A stretch of 64,000 nt of DNA, from the NCBI GenBank assembly GCA_037178625.1, contig CM074137.1:2790001-2854000 (forward strand), written 5' to 3'. The notes beneath the pieces are model-generated. The model ran no database searches. It saw only the letters and a list, made by a program, of their open reading frames with translations, and had not been told where the DNA came from. Positions 28,101 to 38,774 of this stretch are shown here, in pieces. The position numbers and the translations under genes are program-made. Positions within the stretch are counted from its first letter, which is position 1. Every line of letters starts with the position of its first letter. This DNA comes from Skeletonema tropicum. Its lineage: Eukaryota > Bacillariophyta > Thalassiosirophyceae > Thalassiosirales > Thalassiosiraceae.

Positions 28101-31006
28101 TGATATCATCTATGCTGCTAACTTCATCATCCCTGGATACAAGGTGAAGGACACGAATGACAAAGCAACTCTTGACGATCTTGGCTTGAATGAGATTGTT
28201 GTTCCAATTGACATGCTTCGGGATCACATCGCATCTGATGCCATTCGACCAACGACCACCGAATCACAACACACTGATTGTGCACGCCCATCGCCGCCAG
28301 CTAGTGAATCGTCACCAAAGAGAGTTCCAAACAAAAACCTCAGGAAGCCACTATCTGATGAGTTTGATTATGGTGATATGCAGAAGGAGCCGGCGACAGA
28401 TCATCAAGTTGGAGAAGACGAGAACGATGAGGACGAACTTGAGAATTACGACGACTTCATTTTTAACGAATTCAATGCTCACATCAATGGTCTTACCTCA
28501 CAAGAAGTTTCATGGCTAGAGGCGGCAATTTTTCAAGCAGAGCAGGCTGGGAGTGGCAAAGATATCCTACAATGCGAAAAGTTGGACGATGCTCCAGCGC
28601 CGCAAGACATCAAGAACAAATTCTCTGTCGTACTTGGGGATATCTATCATGCAATGAATCGCGCAAAAGTTCCAGTGAAGCACGAAGGAAAAAAAGCCTA
28701 CTTCAATGCATTAAGAAATGCATTTCTCATTTGGAATCCTAAGAAAGTGGAAGAGTTTGATGGCAAGATGAGAGAGGATGGCGTGGAAGAGGATGAAATC
28801 AAAGCAATGAAATACTTCAAACCTCACCTTTACGATGAATGCATTGAGAGACATGCACCTGCTCCAAGAATATTATATTATCGAGTCCGTGCTGTCTTCA
28901 CTTTGTTTGGAAACTTAATAGACAGCAAAACGAATAAGCCATTGTTCAATGCGGCGGCTTGGAAGAAGGCAAATCAAGTATTGAAGGAGATATTAGATGG
29001 GCTTTATTCTGATCCATTGGGTGTGAACTTGTACACCAAGAAGATGAAAAGTGATGGGACAGTGATGAGGAATAAGTACGGGATGGAACTAATTGAATGT
29101 TTCCGGGGCACAAATCGCGTTGAAGCTTACCATAAGCACCTGCACCCGTCCGTCAAATCAAAGATGTTTGGAGTGCGGCTTGCAGACTGCCTTCTGGCTG
29201 AAAAACGTCATCGGCACAACCAACACATTGCCGAGCGGCGAAGAGCGGGACACCCCATCGTTGGGCACTTCAGTCTGCACAAAATTGATCAGCTCCAAGA
29301 TCTGTACCTGGAAAATCACGCGACCGTACTGTATCCAGGGTGGGATAGCGCTAGTGCATATAAACCAACTGACGAGAGCTTTGACACGATTGCTCTCCAT
29401 CACGTAGAACTCCAAGATGCATTGAAGGCACGACGAGAGCAGCTCGGAGAAGTAAGGTTGACAAACGACATGCAGTATATGTGTGACGCTATGGGAGTTC
29501 CACTACCTCTTCTTCCGTTTTCAAAAGAAGGAAAGGAAGAGCGCCAGCTCTTTGTCAAGATGATGCTTCAGCATGATGGGCCAATAGACGAAGTGAAGCT
29601 TGCATTGGAATGGTGTAAGCATGTGGATCCAGAGAAGAACATACATGCCAAGCTGCCATGTCACATTCGTGTAGAAGTTGCAAATTTTGATAGAAATCAA
29701 AGGATTAGAGATACCATGAAGAAGGCAAAGAGTGGAATAGATGCATTGAATGAGTTACATGACAAGATCTCACCGACAATCCTTCAAGACTCCAACGCCA
29801 ACGAAGCACTAGCAAATGATTCCCCACCCGCTCCAGCAATCTCTACACCAACAAACGCTGCTCCGCCACAAAAGCGAAAAGCATCATCAGCAGGGCTTAG
29901 CCACACTTTGCAAGAACCTATGCTGCCTCGACCTTTTCCAATACCACCGCCACAAGCGCTTCACACAGCACCGTACGTGCAGCACGGCGGCATGATTGTT
30001 GGGCGCATTCCACTCCCTATACCAATGCCAATCGCGAGGAGGACGAATGTGTGTACCCTATGCTTGAACAATGGTGGTCAGTATGCAAACACTTGCCCAG
30101 GAAGAGGTAGTCACAACCACTGTCTGTATTACGAAAGAAATAATACACCAAAGCTTGCCACATCAGTCCAGATCCAAAAGCCGAGGCAAAGAGCACGGAA
30201 GAGATGCAAGCATTGTTCAGTTCCTGGATGTAAAGGTAGTGGCGGCGAAAAATTTTGTATGAATAAATAGTAGTAAATAGAAATAGAAAACATCATTAGT
30301 GAAATGAAATCCATTCTCTACCAGACCTTGACCAGACTTTACAAACATGAAATCATCTACTAACCTTGTAGAACTCGTGATACGAGCAAAAAAAGGCAGC
30401 ACTCCCCCCCCTGCATTGATAGAATTACCCCCGCGTTGGGGTCGAACCGTAAATAGTAGCGATGCTGCTTTCAAGTCCACTGACGATAAACGCAACCCCC
30501 CTTCTAAGTTAACGCTCAGTAACTCTGCGTCGACTCTTCTGCGTCGACTCTTACGTGACTCTCATTCCATATACTGCCTGCCACATTTGTAATGCGCTAC
30601 ATTCTCACGGGAATAATTATTATTCTGCTGTGTCTATTTATTAATTGAATAATTGAAGGAGACATTCCACACTTGATGTGGATAGAGTTATTTACATCAC
30701 ATCATGTGAGGCCATCACGGTACTTTTTCTAAATGAATCATGCCTCTTGATGTATTATTATTCTACACGCAGACGTACATTATCTTCTTCGACAAAAATA
30801 TTATCATCGACGGTCCATGGGATAAGTTCTCTGGCGGCGAACCTTACATCGACAACAGCATACTACAGTAATGACTACTACTAGACTGCTACTACGGATC
30901 TTTTGACTTTTTGACATGGTCGAGCGAGATCTTTCTTTTTCTCTTCTCTTTTTCCCCTCTTCTCCCTCCTTTTCCTTAAAACTCATCCACCAGCACCACC
31001 TCGATG
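25137..31006 (+). mobile_element. 5.87-kb element, tandem copy B
   Basis: This is a direct repeat of 19265-25134 at +5872. Coding frames and non-coding parts agree wherever I compared them. The junction with copy A is GATG-CC-CGTCACG. The right flank after copy B also begins CC (31007-31008), and the left flank of copy A ends CC (19263-19264). The gene is 25489-30270. Confidence 0.9.
25489..30270 (+). CDS. DDE-type transposase with internal 3'-5' exonuclease domain (copy B)
   Basis: The protein is identical in all 1,593 residues to copy A, with the same domain order: zinc region, first two Asp of the DDE core, DEDDy exonuclease, late Glu, and C-terminal Cys clusters. All candidate catalytic residues are kept. 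Upstream non-coding sequence is also the same back to the element start, so any promoter is shared. Two identical intact copies in tandem imply a very recent duplication, gene conversion, or an assembly artefact. Confidence 0.85.
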   Translation: MARGGGRPVGVKNGYKAKRKQTSSQKKKQAERCAETKQKNKKKKEQQKAAVERAARMNFFAPRTNRSSGDSTAAPINNDTTTTAAAAAVNTSADDRADAAAEENSTTTAVTAVDNNSATPDYDVVTINNPEINNVIDPANAIAELDYSEEEATKKHSDDFEDDTIPGIQQRYVAAVQKRVQIEVSKDNKNINNKWLLRHLQQNDWWLRKEWYTWFIKKYNASVEKKEDKLDEEYRAYYRDVHVWLPDVRWETTDKRYMPHCPNCKTNARVGPHCFRDNHAGRVIVGQTETYYTVSRRYICYECEDHSKKQKANFEAAARAQDLTATVELDDTKYTFMGWNQSSLTLLPYNKGSKFPAFLTWRAGVDKSLTTTIRQDVDNGKGFDQISKDLLEHHTEKYTDLHLEYENEIREILDGGIITREYPTFGDFMDKKLYRGLVPTGAYLQHVLLLYHDSIRVHLIKEVKKRGGTTLHWDVSYKEAKHLYRVRGQPIFKGLVTAMNEYGEIRIQFHVYTDSHEQMTAALEAFMRTTEALGQPPVKYFWTDNPTGDRRYFLERIPSLKENQDALDAMCNDESEDGLTTSNAATLPVYDYTSIDVHEVIDGSATATTAECNRKVKAMLEDMKPDEQTIGLDAEWNVQKRMGMQTSCSKVKLIQMAYRDRDDKIQVLLVRTGQWDCLPSEMIDLFCNDNVQFVGVNVSADLTKIGKDFNVSGLKAVDQKERANVINLGTYARKRDVIQNAKHGSMILLGERVLGIKIDKTLQESDWSGELQAAQIQYAAEDAAISLELFEKLGAMPDLTSRLSAEDLTTGMKVDLAPRLGQFSSVAMLNTRAATATVIGRQVCHCPARIVSKRGNAKKVRPCANSYVVKVDIIYAANFIIPGYKVKDTNDKATLDDLGLNEIVVPIDMLRDHIASDAIRPTTTESQHTDCARPSPPASESSPKRVPNKNLRKPLSDEFDYGDMQKEPATDHQVGEDENDEDELENYDDFIFNEFNAHINGLTSQEVSWLEAAIFQAEQAGSGKDILQCEKLDDAPAPQDIKNKFSVVLGDIYHAMNRAKVPVKHEGKKAYFNALRNAFLIWNPKKVEEFDGKMREDGVEEDEIKAMKYFKPHLYDECIERHAPAPRILYYRVRAVFTLFGNLIDSKTNKPLFNAAAWKKANQVLKEILDGLYSDPLGVNLYTKKMKSDGTVMRNKYGMELIECFRGTNRVEAYHKHLHPSVKSKMFGVRLADCLLAEKRHRHNQHIAERRRAGHPIVGHFSLHKIDQLQDLYLENHATVLYPGWDSASAYKPTDESFDTIALHHVELQDALKARREQLGEVRLTNDMQYMCDAMGVPLPLLPFSKEGKEERQLFVKMMLQHDGPIDEVKLALEWCKHVDPEKNIHAKLPCHIRVEVANFDRNQRIRDTMKKAKSGIDALNELHDKISPTILQDSNANEALANDSPPAPAISTPTNAAPPQKRKASSAGLSHTLQEPMLPRPFPIPPPQALHTAPYVQHGGMIVGRIPLPIPMPIARRTNVCTLCLNNGGQYANTCPGRGSHNHCLYYERNNTPKLATSVQIQKPRQRARKRCKHCSVPGCKGSGGEKFCMNK

Positions 31007-32687
31007 CCGCCTCCTCCAACACATCTATTTACCACTATGAGAACAAGATCTTACACTAATGGTATTCATATCTCTGCGACGACATAGGCACTGCAGAATA
31101 AAAGAATGAACTCACCAGTGCTATCATATGCCAAAGGTTTGTTGCGGACATTCATCAATTCATCACGCAACAAGACCAGACCGATCCGCTTCCGTCAGAG
31201 GAGTGATCGAAGCAAGCTAAGTTTTGACTCACGTTCTATTTCAGACGTGTTTCGCTGATATGTATCCGTTGGTTGTTGCATGCCATTCAAGTTGTCTGCA
31301 TTTGTTGCTGCTTGTTTTTATTTCGTGTACGGAAGTGCATAGATATCATGATGTTGTTTTGTGCACCACATCTGTGAAGTTTGTTTGCCTCTATCCCACT
31401 GCTGAGCTTCCCGTTCCAGTTCCATCCTCTTGGCCGGCACTAGCATCGGCATCTGTAGCATTCAAAGGAGGACTTTGATTCGGCGTGGTAACGTAATGTG
31501 GATGCGGATACCACCGTCTCATTTGATTGTTTGCGCCATCAGTACGACACAAAAAGTGACAAGATTATTGATGAATTGCTGAATACGGTTGGAAGTGCCA
31601 ATTATTATGAAGATTTATTTGTTGTGGTGTTGTCGCATATCGTTGTCCCAGCTGCTGCGTCCTATATTGTCACAATGATTATGTTGTCTGACTCTCGACC
31701 CGGCTGAAATGTCGATGTTGTGCGATGTGCCGAGACGGTAAAAAGATCTTTTTATGCGCTGATCGAGTAGATTGCCGCAGCAGATGGCAAGTTTTGTGCG
31801 GCCGTGTGCATATCACTGGCGAGGCTAATACATGGCGTTCAAGGTGGGCATGCTGCTTGTTGTTCGTTTATGTCAGCAGCAAGATATGGCCAGCCGAAGA
31901 ACACCTTGATTTGAGTGCAACACCTACCACGCATCTTGAGGCGGTGGCCGCCCGGAGGCCGGACAAGAAAAGTTGTGCAATTTCCCGTCTTTTGCGCGCC
32001 CTCGCTCCTTCGCATTTGTGTTTTGTGGTAGATGGTAATGGAACAGTTCGAACTTCAACCTTTTACCAAAAGAGCAGTCCCACTACCTGGTAGAGACAAG
32101 TAATTGTAAAAATAGGACTTTTTTAGTGTTGCATTGAAGTTGGAAAACTGCACAGAGCGTCGGCTGTTAGGTACTTTTTGCATAACATCACTTTAAAAAA
32201 AATGTGGTGAGAACCCCTGGTACACTAAGTCCCTCTACCTTCTCATCACACTCACTTCTACCAGACGTGACTTCTCGCGGCACTCATCTTTACCAGACGC
32301 ACCTTCTTGTGGTACCAAATTGTACCAGCCATGAATAATATACAAGACCTTTGAGTACCACTGATGGCGACGTTAATTTATTAGTTTTCGGTGAATCTAC
32401 GGGCTACAGCTGTTTTCACGGATTTTCGGATAGCCGTTCAAGTTTCGAATTCCTACGTATGTTAGGTACAAATGACGTAGTGAGTCTTATAAAAACCCAT
32501 TGGGCCGATTTCTCCCAACTCACCCCTCAACAAGAGCCACTCCGCGCAAAAAGATGCCAACCATGGCCAAATTCCGGAGCGTACTACGCACAACAAGTTG
32601 GATATTTGCTCAACCAAAAGGATAAATTAACCTCTCTTGCATGTCTAGATCCAAAATAGCCAATTAGGTTGACTAAAGATTGTAATC
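31007..32687. other. Region without a recognisable gene
   Basis: Short open frames exist (for example 31498-31707 and 31725-32093 on the plus strand), but none is longer than about 120 codons, has a recognised motif or shows matching frames nearby. They may be remnants of a decayed gene. Around 32,250-32,310 the phrase CTACCAGACG is repeated degenerately. I see no promoter or RNA gene that I can support. Confidence 0.4.
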
Positions 32688-33785
32688 ATGAACGATGGTA
32701 ATACACTTTTTGAATACCTTTTCACACGGCTCATCAGTAAAAGTGACACTTATCGCGGCAGGTGGATTTGCGACCAGTCGTTGGTAGAGATATTGCACAG
32801 ACACTATACGAATGTAGATAAAGACAATACCTTACGGAACAAACTCGTGCAGCGTCTGAACAAGGCAGCCGGACCTTTCAACAGCAGCAATGTACACAAG
32901 ATATACCACAAAAATTTCACAACATCATGTCCATTCAATTCGTCATTACGCCGGATGGTGCACTATTACTACTTTGGAAAGGGAGAGAAAGTGCCCAACG
33001 AACCAATACGCGCAGCAGAGTTATTGTGCACAGAAATAGAACATATACAGAGTTACAGTGCAACTAATAATCGGCAGCGATCTTGCAACAAGCCGGAGCA
33101 AGTATCATTTCCCGACGATGGATGCGCTGGTAAGAAGAAGAACAAAAATAATGAGAACAAACGTAAAGAAGCAACAAAATCATCAGCGGCTGCACCAATT
33201 ACTCCTACTCCACAAAAAAGAACAAGGCGCTCGCAACGACTAGTTGAGCAGCAGCAGAGCCCTCTCGTGCCATTCGTCACCAACGTGGGTAGATTAGAGG
33301 ATGAGAATAATCAAGTTGACGACGAAGATGAAGATGAAGACGACGACAATAACAACAGCAGTGGCGATATAGACGGGGATAACAGCAGCAACAACCAGAC
33401 TCCGAATATTATATGGCAGTCACCTGAAGCAGCAGCTCTCTTCGGATTTGACGAAGGTGCCGATGTGTACAACGGACTAGTGCAATTGGTTGAATCACTT
33501 ACACTGGTGGGGCAATCAGCAAATGGATACGAAGAAGCAGGCGTCATTGACTTGCACGAAGATAGTAAATTGACAAAGCATGCCTTATTTGACTTACGCA
33601 ATAAATGTTTATACCTCAGGGTTGCGTATTCAATAGCACTTGCCGAGTATCGAGTTGGGTTTCCATTCCAAGCTTGTTGCGACAAAGCGGCAAGGCTGCT
33701 CAATGATTTAACACTGTTCAATGCAGCAACTGGTAGGACAATCATGAATTGGAACCGGGCATTCCTATCACCGAAGATCAGCTGA
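32688..33785 (+). pseudogene. Transposon-type protein, N-terminal part (frame broken from the downstream DDE part)
   Basis: A 365-codon frame starts at ATG 32688. The first about 115 residues look like a folded domain (RWICDQSLVEILHRHY, RRMVHYYYFGKG). A basic/acidic low-complexity linker follows (about 140-235, with a poly-Asp/Glu run). The last part ends with TGRTIMNWNRAFLSP, which resembles the start of a helix-turn-helix/DDE segment in a fungal and algal endonuclease-transposase family. The frame ends at 33785, overlapping the next frame by 37 bases. I read both as one gene broken at about 33745-33760. Confidence 0.6.
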
Positions 33786-35185
33786 AGGAGATTAATGCTG
33801 CTAGAGCCAATCAAGAATACTTCGACAAGGCAGCGGCAATTGCCGTAAATGGTAACACAAAAAAGCAACCACTTGAATCGTCACCTGGGATTCTTAAGTT
33901 TGCATACGGGAAGAACGGGTACTGGACAGGGAACCACACGATCCTGCAAACGGAAGATATAATAGATTGCGTAAAAGTAATACTCGGAGATGAGTATGAA
34001 TATGTCTTTCTTTTTGATTCGAGCAGTGGTCATGCAAAGAAGCGTGTTGACGGTCTTGATGCAAAGGAAATGAACAAGAATTGGCACTCGACACCATCGC
34101 AAGCTAGGAACACCAAAATTGAACGGCAGGAGGAATTTGTCGGGCCATACTACGATGCATCCAATCCAGCAATGGTGACTATCGGTCAAGAACAAACGAT
34201 GAACTTCACCAGTGAAGATGTCGGCCCATTTTGGCTGACAGCAGAGGAACGTGAAAGACAACGGCACGACCGAGAGGTTGAAATACCAGAAGACAAGAGG
34301 AAAGAGCGACATAAGGTGAAGAAAGAGCTGATATCGGAGCTGATGGACACCGAGTGGGGGAAAAAGGAAGGAGAAATAAGGTTATGGAAGATGACACATG
34401 CTGAGCTAGCAAAAATGGCGCAAGCGTCTAGTATCGATATCAAAATAACACCTACCACCAAAATGATATATGGATGGGAGGGCAAGGGTAAGGGACTTCT
34501 GCAGATTGCGTATGAACGTGGCTGGATCGATATAGCAACCTTCAGAAAGGGCAGCTACCAAGTGATGAAGTATGATGATGAGGGTAACTTGGTTCCTGAG
34601 CTTTCCCTCCGGCATTTGCTTGCAAACTGCACGGATTTTTTGTCTGAACAAAGCCAACTCGAATATGTTTGTGAATCTTTGGGAGTAAGAGCCTTGATTA
34701 CAACAAAGTACCATGCTGAATACGCTGGTGAGGGTGTCGAATACTCTTGGGGATTCTCCAAAGCTCTCTACCGAAGACATCCATTAGCTCAAAAGAAAAC
34801 GACTGCTGATTTCCTTGCATTGGTCGACAAGTGTATTTCAAGAGAGGTTCTCACTGTGGATCTCATTCGTAAGTTCAGTGCCAGGGCAAGAGGTTACATG
34901 GAGACATATAAGATGTTGGAGATTGAGGCAAAGAATACCAAGGAGACAGAAGGTAATTCAAGTGAGGATGCACCCATTCCGCACAAGAGAATTGAAACGC
35001 TGAAGAAGGTTTTGAAATGTCATCGTGCTGCTATTGACTTTGACAAATCTTTCATTATGAAAACTGTCTACGCAAAAGACTTTGATTTCAAGAATGATTT
35101 GCTCAAGAAGGAAGAGAAGCTCAACTTTAGTCTCAGAGTAAAACGAGAGAATACGAAGGTGGAAGCGACGGCAAAGAAGAAATAA
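33749..35185 (+). pseudogene. DDE superfamily endonuclease transposase, C-terminal part, first catalytic Asp missing
   Basis: The 478-codon frame matches what I know of a DDE endonuclease transposase family of fungi and algae related to IS630/Tc1. It has KNGYWTGNHTIL, then VFLFDSSSGHAKK (second catalytic Asp, codon 34016-34018), GKGKGLLQIAYERGW, and HAEYAGEGVEYSWGFSKALYRR (Glu, codon 34739-34741). In that family a segment of well over 100 residues with the first Asp precedes the equivalent of GIPITEDQLKEIN. Here it is missing between the two frames, which suggests an internal deletion at about 33750 that also shifted the frame. The protein should be catalytically dead. Confidence 0.7.
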
Positions 35186-35633
35186 ACATAGGACAATGTT
35201 CATTTATGTCTCTTGGTGGAATATGGCATACGAGGCATTATTTACCATGGTCCGGTTGTTGTTCGCAATTGATAAAGACGGAACTTTTACGGGTAGAGTA
35301 GCTCCCCAGTTAAGGGGCTTTCAGTACGTTTGTACGTAGGAATAAAAATTCTGCGATTATCCGCCAAGATTTGCTAACAGCTGTATTGTCGTCGGTAACA
35401 CTTATATTAAGATGATTACTATCGAATGAGTCGAGTATCATAGGTGTATTTGGTATTTGTGCATAACTGTGGCCATAGGAGTGGTGGCTATCATGTATCA
35501 TGGTGAGGGTGTAAATGATGAAGTTTGGAGTCAGGATTTTGAGGATGCCGGTTGGGCGAAGACCTCCCTACGGTGGAATCGAACCCTCTAGCTACGTCCA
35601 AAACAGCGATTGTACATTAGGAATAGGTGACGG
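35186..35633. other. Non-coding interval before the 2.8-kb repeat array
   Basis: Downstream of the broken transposase. The 11-mer TACGTAGGAAT near 35,334 is complementary to ATTCCTACGTA near 32,450 and might mark ends of the broken element, but the match is too short to trust. No gene is seen. Confidence 0.4.
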
Positions 35634-35945
35634 TCGATGCTTGGGATGGCAGTTACGTTATGAGTTATGAGGCAAGACGATGATAAAATTGCAGTGTTGA
35701 TGAGGATGACGGATGTAATGTGTATTTGCCCCGCCCGCCTGGTTCTGGTTGAATCTCCAGCCCTCCTCCTCCATTGTTGATTCATTCCATCAGCACTCTG
35801 TTTTTGAGAGTCATTGCTATCAGCGGCAGAATGAATGTCCACCGTCCACCCTCAGTTGCCTCTCTTATGAGACAATGATACAACGTTGTGTGATGCTACA
35901 TCGCTCGGTGCTCGGTGCCTATGGTACCTGTGCTGCTGTGTTTCC

Positions 35946-38774
35946 ATATTCCCGTTTCTGCCCAAACTTGTCCCGTTTCTGCCCAAACTTGTCCCGTTTC
36001 TGCCCAAACTTGTCCCAGGTTGATATCTCATGCACGCTCATGATGATTTAATAGGTTGAAGATCCAAGCGACGCATTCTTTCGCAGTCCATGGCAGGTAG
36101 TCGCTCGATTTATTGGCCTGTAGAAGTAATTGGGCGTCATAATAGTACTGGAAATCACGTGTGGTGTGGGTGGCACGTCGGCAGGGTGTGACATGCCGCC
36201 GAGACCTAGCGACAAAAGGAGCTTGTATGGCAGGATGGCAGGAGATAATATATCTACAATGGACGTTGATGGACACTATATCTTTGATTTGCCTCTCTAC
36301 AGTAATCTAGCATTCAGCTTAACGGTTGAAAGGGCGAAATATTTGGAGACGGAGCGTGTAGATGCTAATTCGGTTGCACAGTCCATCGTCAAAAGTGTCG
36401 AAAACTACGACTCCGCCAATAGGTAGGCTTGCTGAATTCAACTTGAACCGAGTTGCTGTTGCAAGAGGTGGGGAGCACAATCAGGCCCGTTATGATGAGG
36501 GAACTTGGGATTCATACTTCCAAGCCCCCGATTTCGACTGGAATATCATCAAGCAGACTGAGCGTCAGTGTATGCTCGTGTTCTGTGACCTATTCTCTAC
36601 CGGCTATGCCCATTCTGCTCACTTGCCGTCTTCTATCTATTTGGTGGTCTCCGCCGTGACAATGTTAGTGCTCTCAAAGCGCCCTACATCTTCCCCCACT
36701 TGAGAAATATGAAAAATGAAAGTGTTGCAACTAGAATGACAAAAATTCTCCGCAATAATATTGAGCACGAGCTCCGTCGGAAAACGTTGTTCACGTCACG
36801 ATCGATGAGAAAGGGCAGCATGACCGAGTTCCGGTTACACCGCCCGAGATCTATCTTACGAGGAGGAACTTGCTCGCAGTGGGCATACAATTCTACCCGC
36901 CAACACCTTTGGAGAAGACAATGCTTCTATGGGCATCAGAAGAGCATCCCACCAAGAAGCAGAAGGCCACGGCAAGTACCCCTCCAGAATCAGAGACAGC
37001 CAATGCAGGTACCACCTAACAATCAGCCTACAATACCGTTGTGGCTAATGCCATCAAATCTACAGGGAACAATAAGACTGGTGGTGTTACTGTCCTGACT
37101 GAGTTGGAGAGGTTTGTGGAAGTTGGCACCATTAGTAAAAAACAAAAGGATTTTCTTAGTGCCGGCAGTGTGGGGCTTGTTTCAAAGTCCATCCTCAATG
37201 ATATATGAAGAATGATTTGATTATTGGACTCCCTGATTATAATTCCCTGGGGTCTGAAGGGGCTAGGTATTGCAGGGGAGTGACTGCTACTGCCATGGTC
37301 ATCACTGCCGAGCAGTGGAAGGAGTTGTGCAATTTGGAGCCGACCGATCTCGATAATGATATCAATCGCAGGTTGTCGACCTTGAAGTGCAAGCACAGCT
37401 TCATCAAAGCGACAAAAGAAGCAAGGCAACATCAAGTATTCACAGTCTTGCCGAGAGAATTCAAAAGTTATGAAGAAACGGAAAGACGATGGTATGAGTG
37501 ATTTAGAGACTAAGAACAAAATTCTTCGTGAGATTGGAATTCAAAGTGGACAGCAATCACTCCGTGATGTATTTTCTCGGAGAAGTTCTAGTACGTAGTT
37601 AATTGTTACTCCTATGTAATAGTTCAAAGTGGACAGCAATCACTCTGTGATATTGCTTGCTGGACCTGGCTGTGGCACGTGTATTATTGCTCTAGTAATA
37701 GGATGGATATCTACGAGTACTTGAATTTACTTTACTTTGACTTCTAAGTACTCCCCCTCCATGCATGCATTCATTTCTATTCATTTCCCACTTGGGAAGT
37801 TTGGCAATCTCCGCTGCCGAGGGGCCAGTGGAACGGACAGCCTTGGCTTCAGTAACGGCATCATTGAAAGACTTTACACTTCTGAAAATGCAGCCAATGA
37901 TGCATGACGAGTGAATATACGAATCATGATTCAGTCATGACCATGGCGCATAAACTAACAAAGTCACCAGAACTGCCAAGAGGAATTACTTGCAAACTCA
38001 ACCAGGATGACCAATCACCTAGGCCTCTCCTTGATGCTGCTGCCCAATTTCGATAGCTACATTTCCATCCTCTGCACCCAGCCCACTACACCACTTCCAA
38101 CGACACAAACTGAAAGTAACACTGGTTGATCGCATCCACGATAATCCAAGCGCTTGCAGTCGCCACCTTCCACCTTCCGTATCGAGTCGGATTCTACTGG
38201 TAATCCTGCAGAACAACGGTATTGTCATGTCGAGAGAGTCCCAATGCAAGTTGACCAATTGTTATTTTGGAAAATATGAATCCCAATTTGTTGCCCACTA
38301 GATAACTAGCCATAATGACTTGGCACTTCCTTCTGCGGTAAGAAGATCAAAGATAAACTAGTCACAGCATTTATTGAATGTCCCAAAACGCTTCCTTGAG
38401 TTCATTGGCGCTTCCACATAATGCAGATCTTTCCATCCTTACTATACAGCCCGTCACGTAAATCGATGCTTGGGATGGCAGTTACGTTATGAGTTATGAG
38501 GCAAGACGATGATAAAATTGCAGTGTTGATGAGGATGACGGATGTAATGTGTATTTGCCCCGCCCGCCTGGTTCTGGTTGAATCTCCAGCCCTCCTCCTC
38601 CATTGTTGATTCATTCCATCAGCACTCTGTTTTTGAGAGTCATTGCTATCAGCGGCAGAATGAATGTCCACCGTCCACCCTCAGTTGCCTCTCTTATGAG
38701 ACAATGATACAACGTTGTGTGATGCTACATCGCTCGGTGCTCGGTGCCTATGGTACCTGTGCTGCTGTGTTTCC
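35946..38774 (+). repeat. 2.8-kb unit 1 of the array
   Basis: The unit begins with three copies of a 21-bp repeat (CCCGTTTCTGCCCAAACTTGT), followed by the decayed gene (36193-37500), non-coding sequence, and the GCTCGGTGCTCGGTGCC region. It keeps the ACG trinucleotide shared only with the solitary unit and the AGCCC 5-mer shared with unit 3. Confidence 0.95.
36193..37500 (+). pseudogene. Decayed unrecognised gene carried by every 2.8-kb unit (unit 1 copy)
   Basis: Protein-like frames succeed one another on the plus strand with shifts between them. ATG 36193 starts a frame ending ENYDSANR at 36426; a +1 frame continues GRLAEFNLNRVAV to about 36640; a third continues GGLRRDNVSALKAPYIF to about 36790; another resumes with VHVTIDEKGQHDRVPV, crosses an in-frame TAA, continues to VGLVSKSILNDI, and 37205-37501 follows. 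At least four frameshifts or stops make it a pseudogene unless it is heavily spliced; I found no set of introns that fits. GLRRDNVSALK faintly recalls the first Arg box of tyrosine recombinases, which is weak. All array units carry the same lesions. Confidence 0.45.

Noticed and set aside
19688..29415. Numerous antisense open frames opposite the two 1,593-aa genes
   Set aside because: They are shadows of a long coding frame and are identical between copies for that reason only.
31498..32093. Two open frames of 69 and 122 codons after the tandem elements
   Set aside because: No motif, no consistent frame and no duplicate; cannot be told from chance open frames.
32450..35345. Inverted 11-mer (ATTCCTACGTA / TACGTAGGAAT) as ends of the broken DDE element
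   Set aside because: Too short, not extended by flanking matches, and without a target duplication.
35540..35620. tRNA-like T-loop (complement contains GGTTCGATTCC)
   Set aside because: The T-stem has mismatches, and there is no matching acceptor stem or anticodon arm at the proper distances.
36028..36276. 82-codon minus-strand open frame at the head of each unit (containing RDFQYYYDAQLLL)
   Set aside because: It looks somewhat protein-like but overlaps the plus-strand gene remnant, has no partner frame upstream, and could not be supported; left out as a gene.
37028..37519. 163-codon minus-strand open frame repeated in every 2.8-kb unit
   Set aside because: It is conserved only because the DNA is nearly identical; it lies antisense to the better plus-strand frames and shows no family resemblance.
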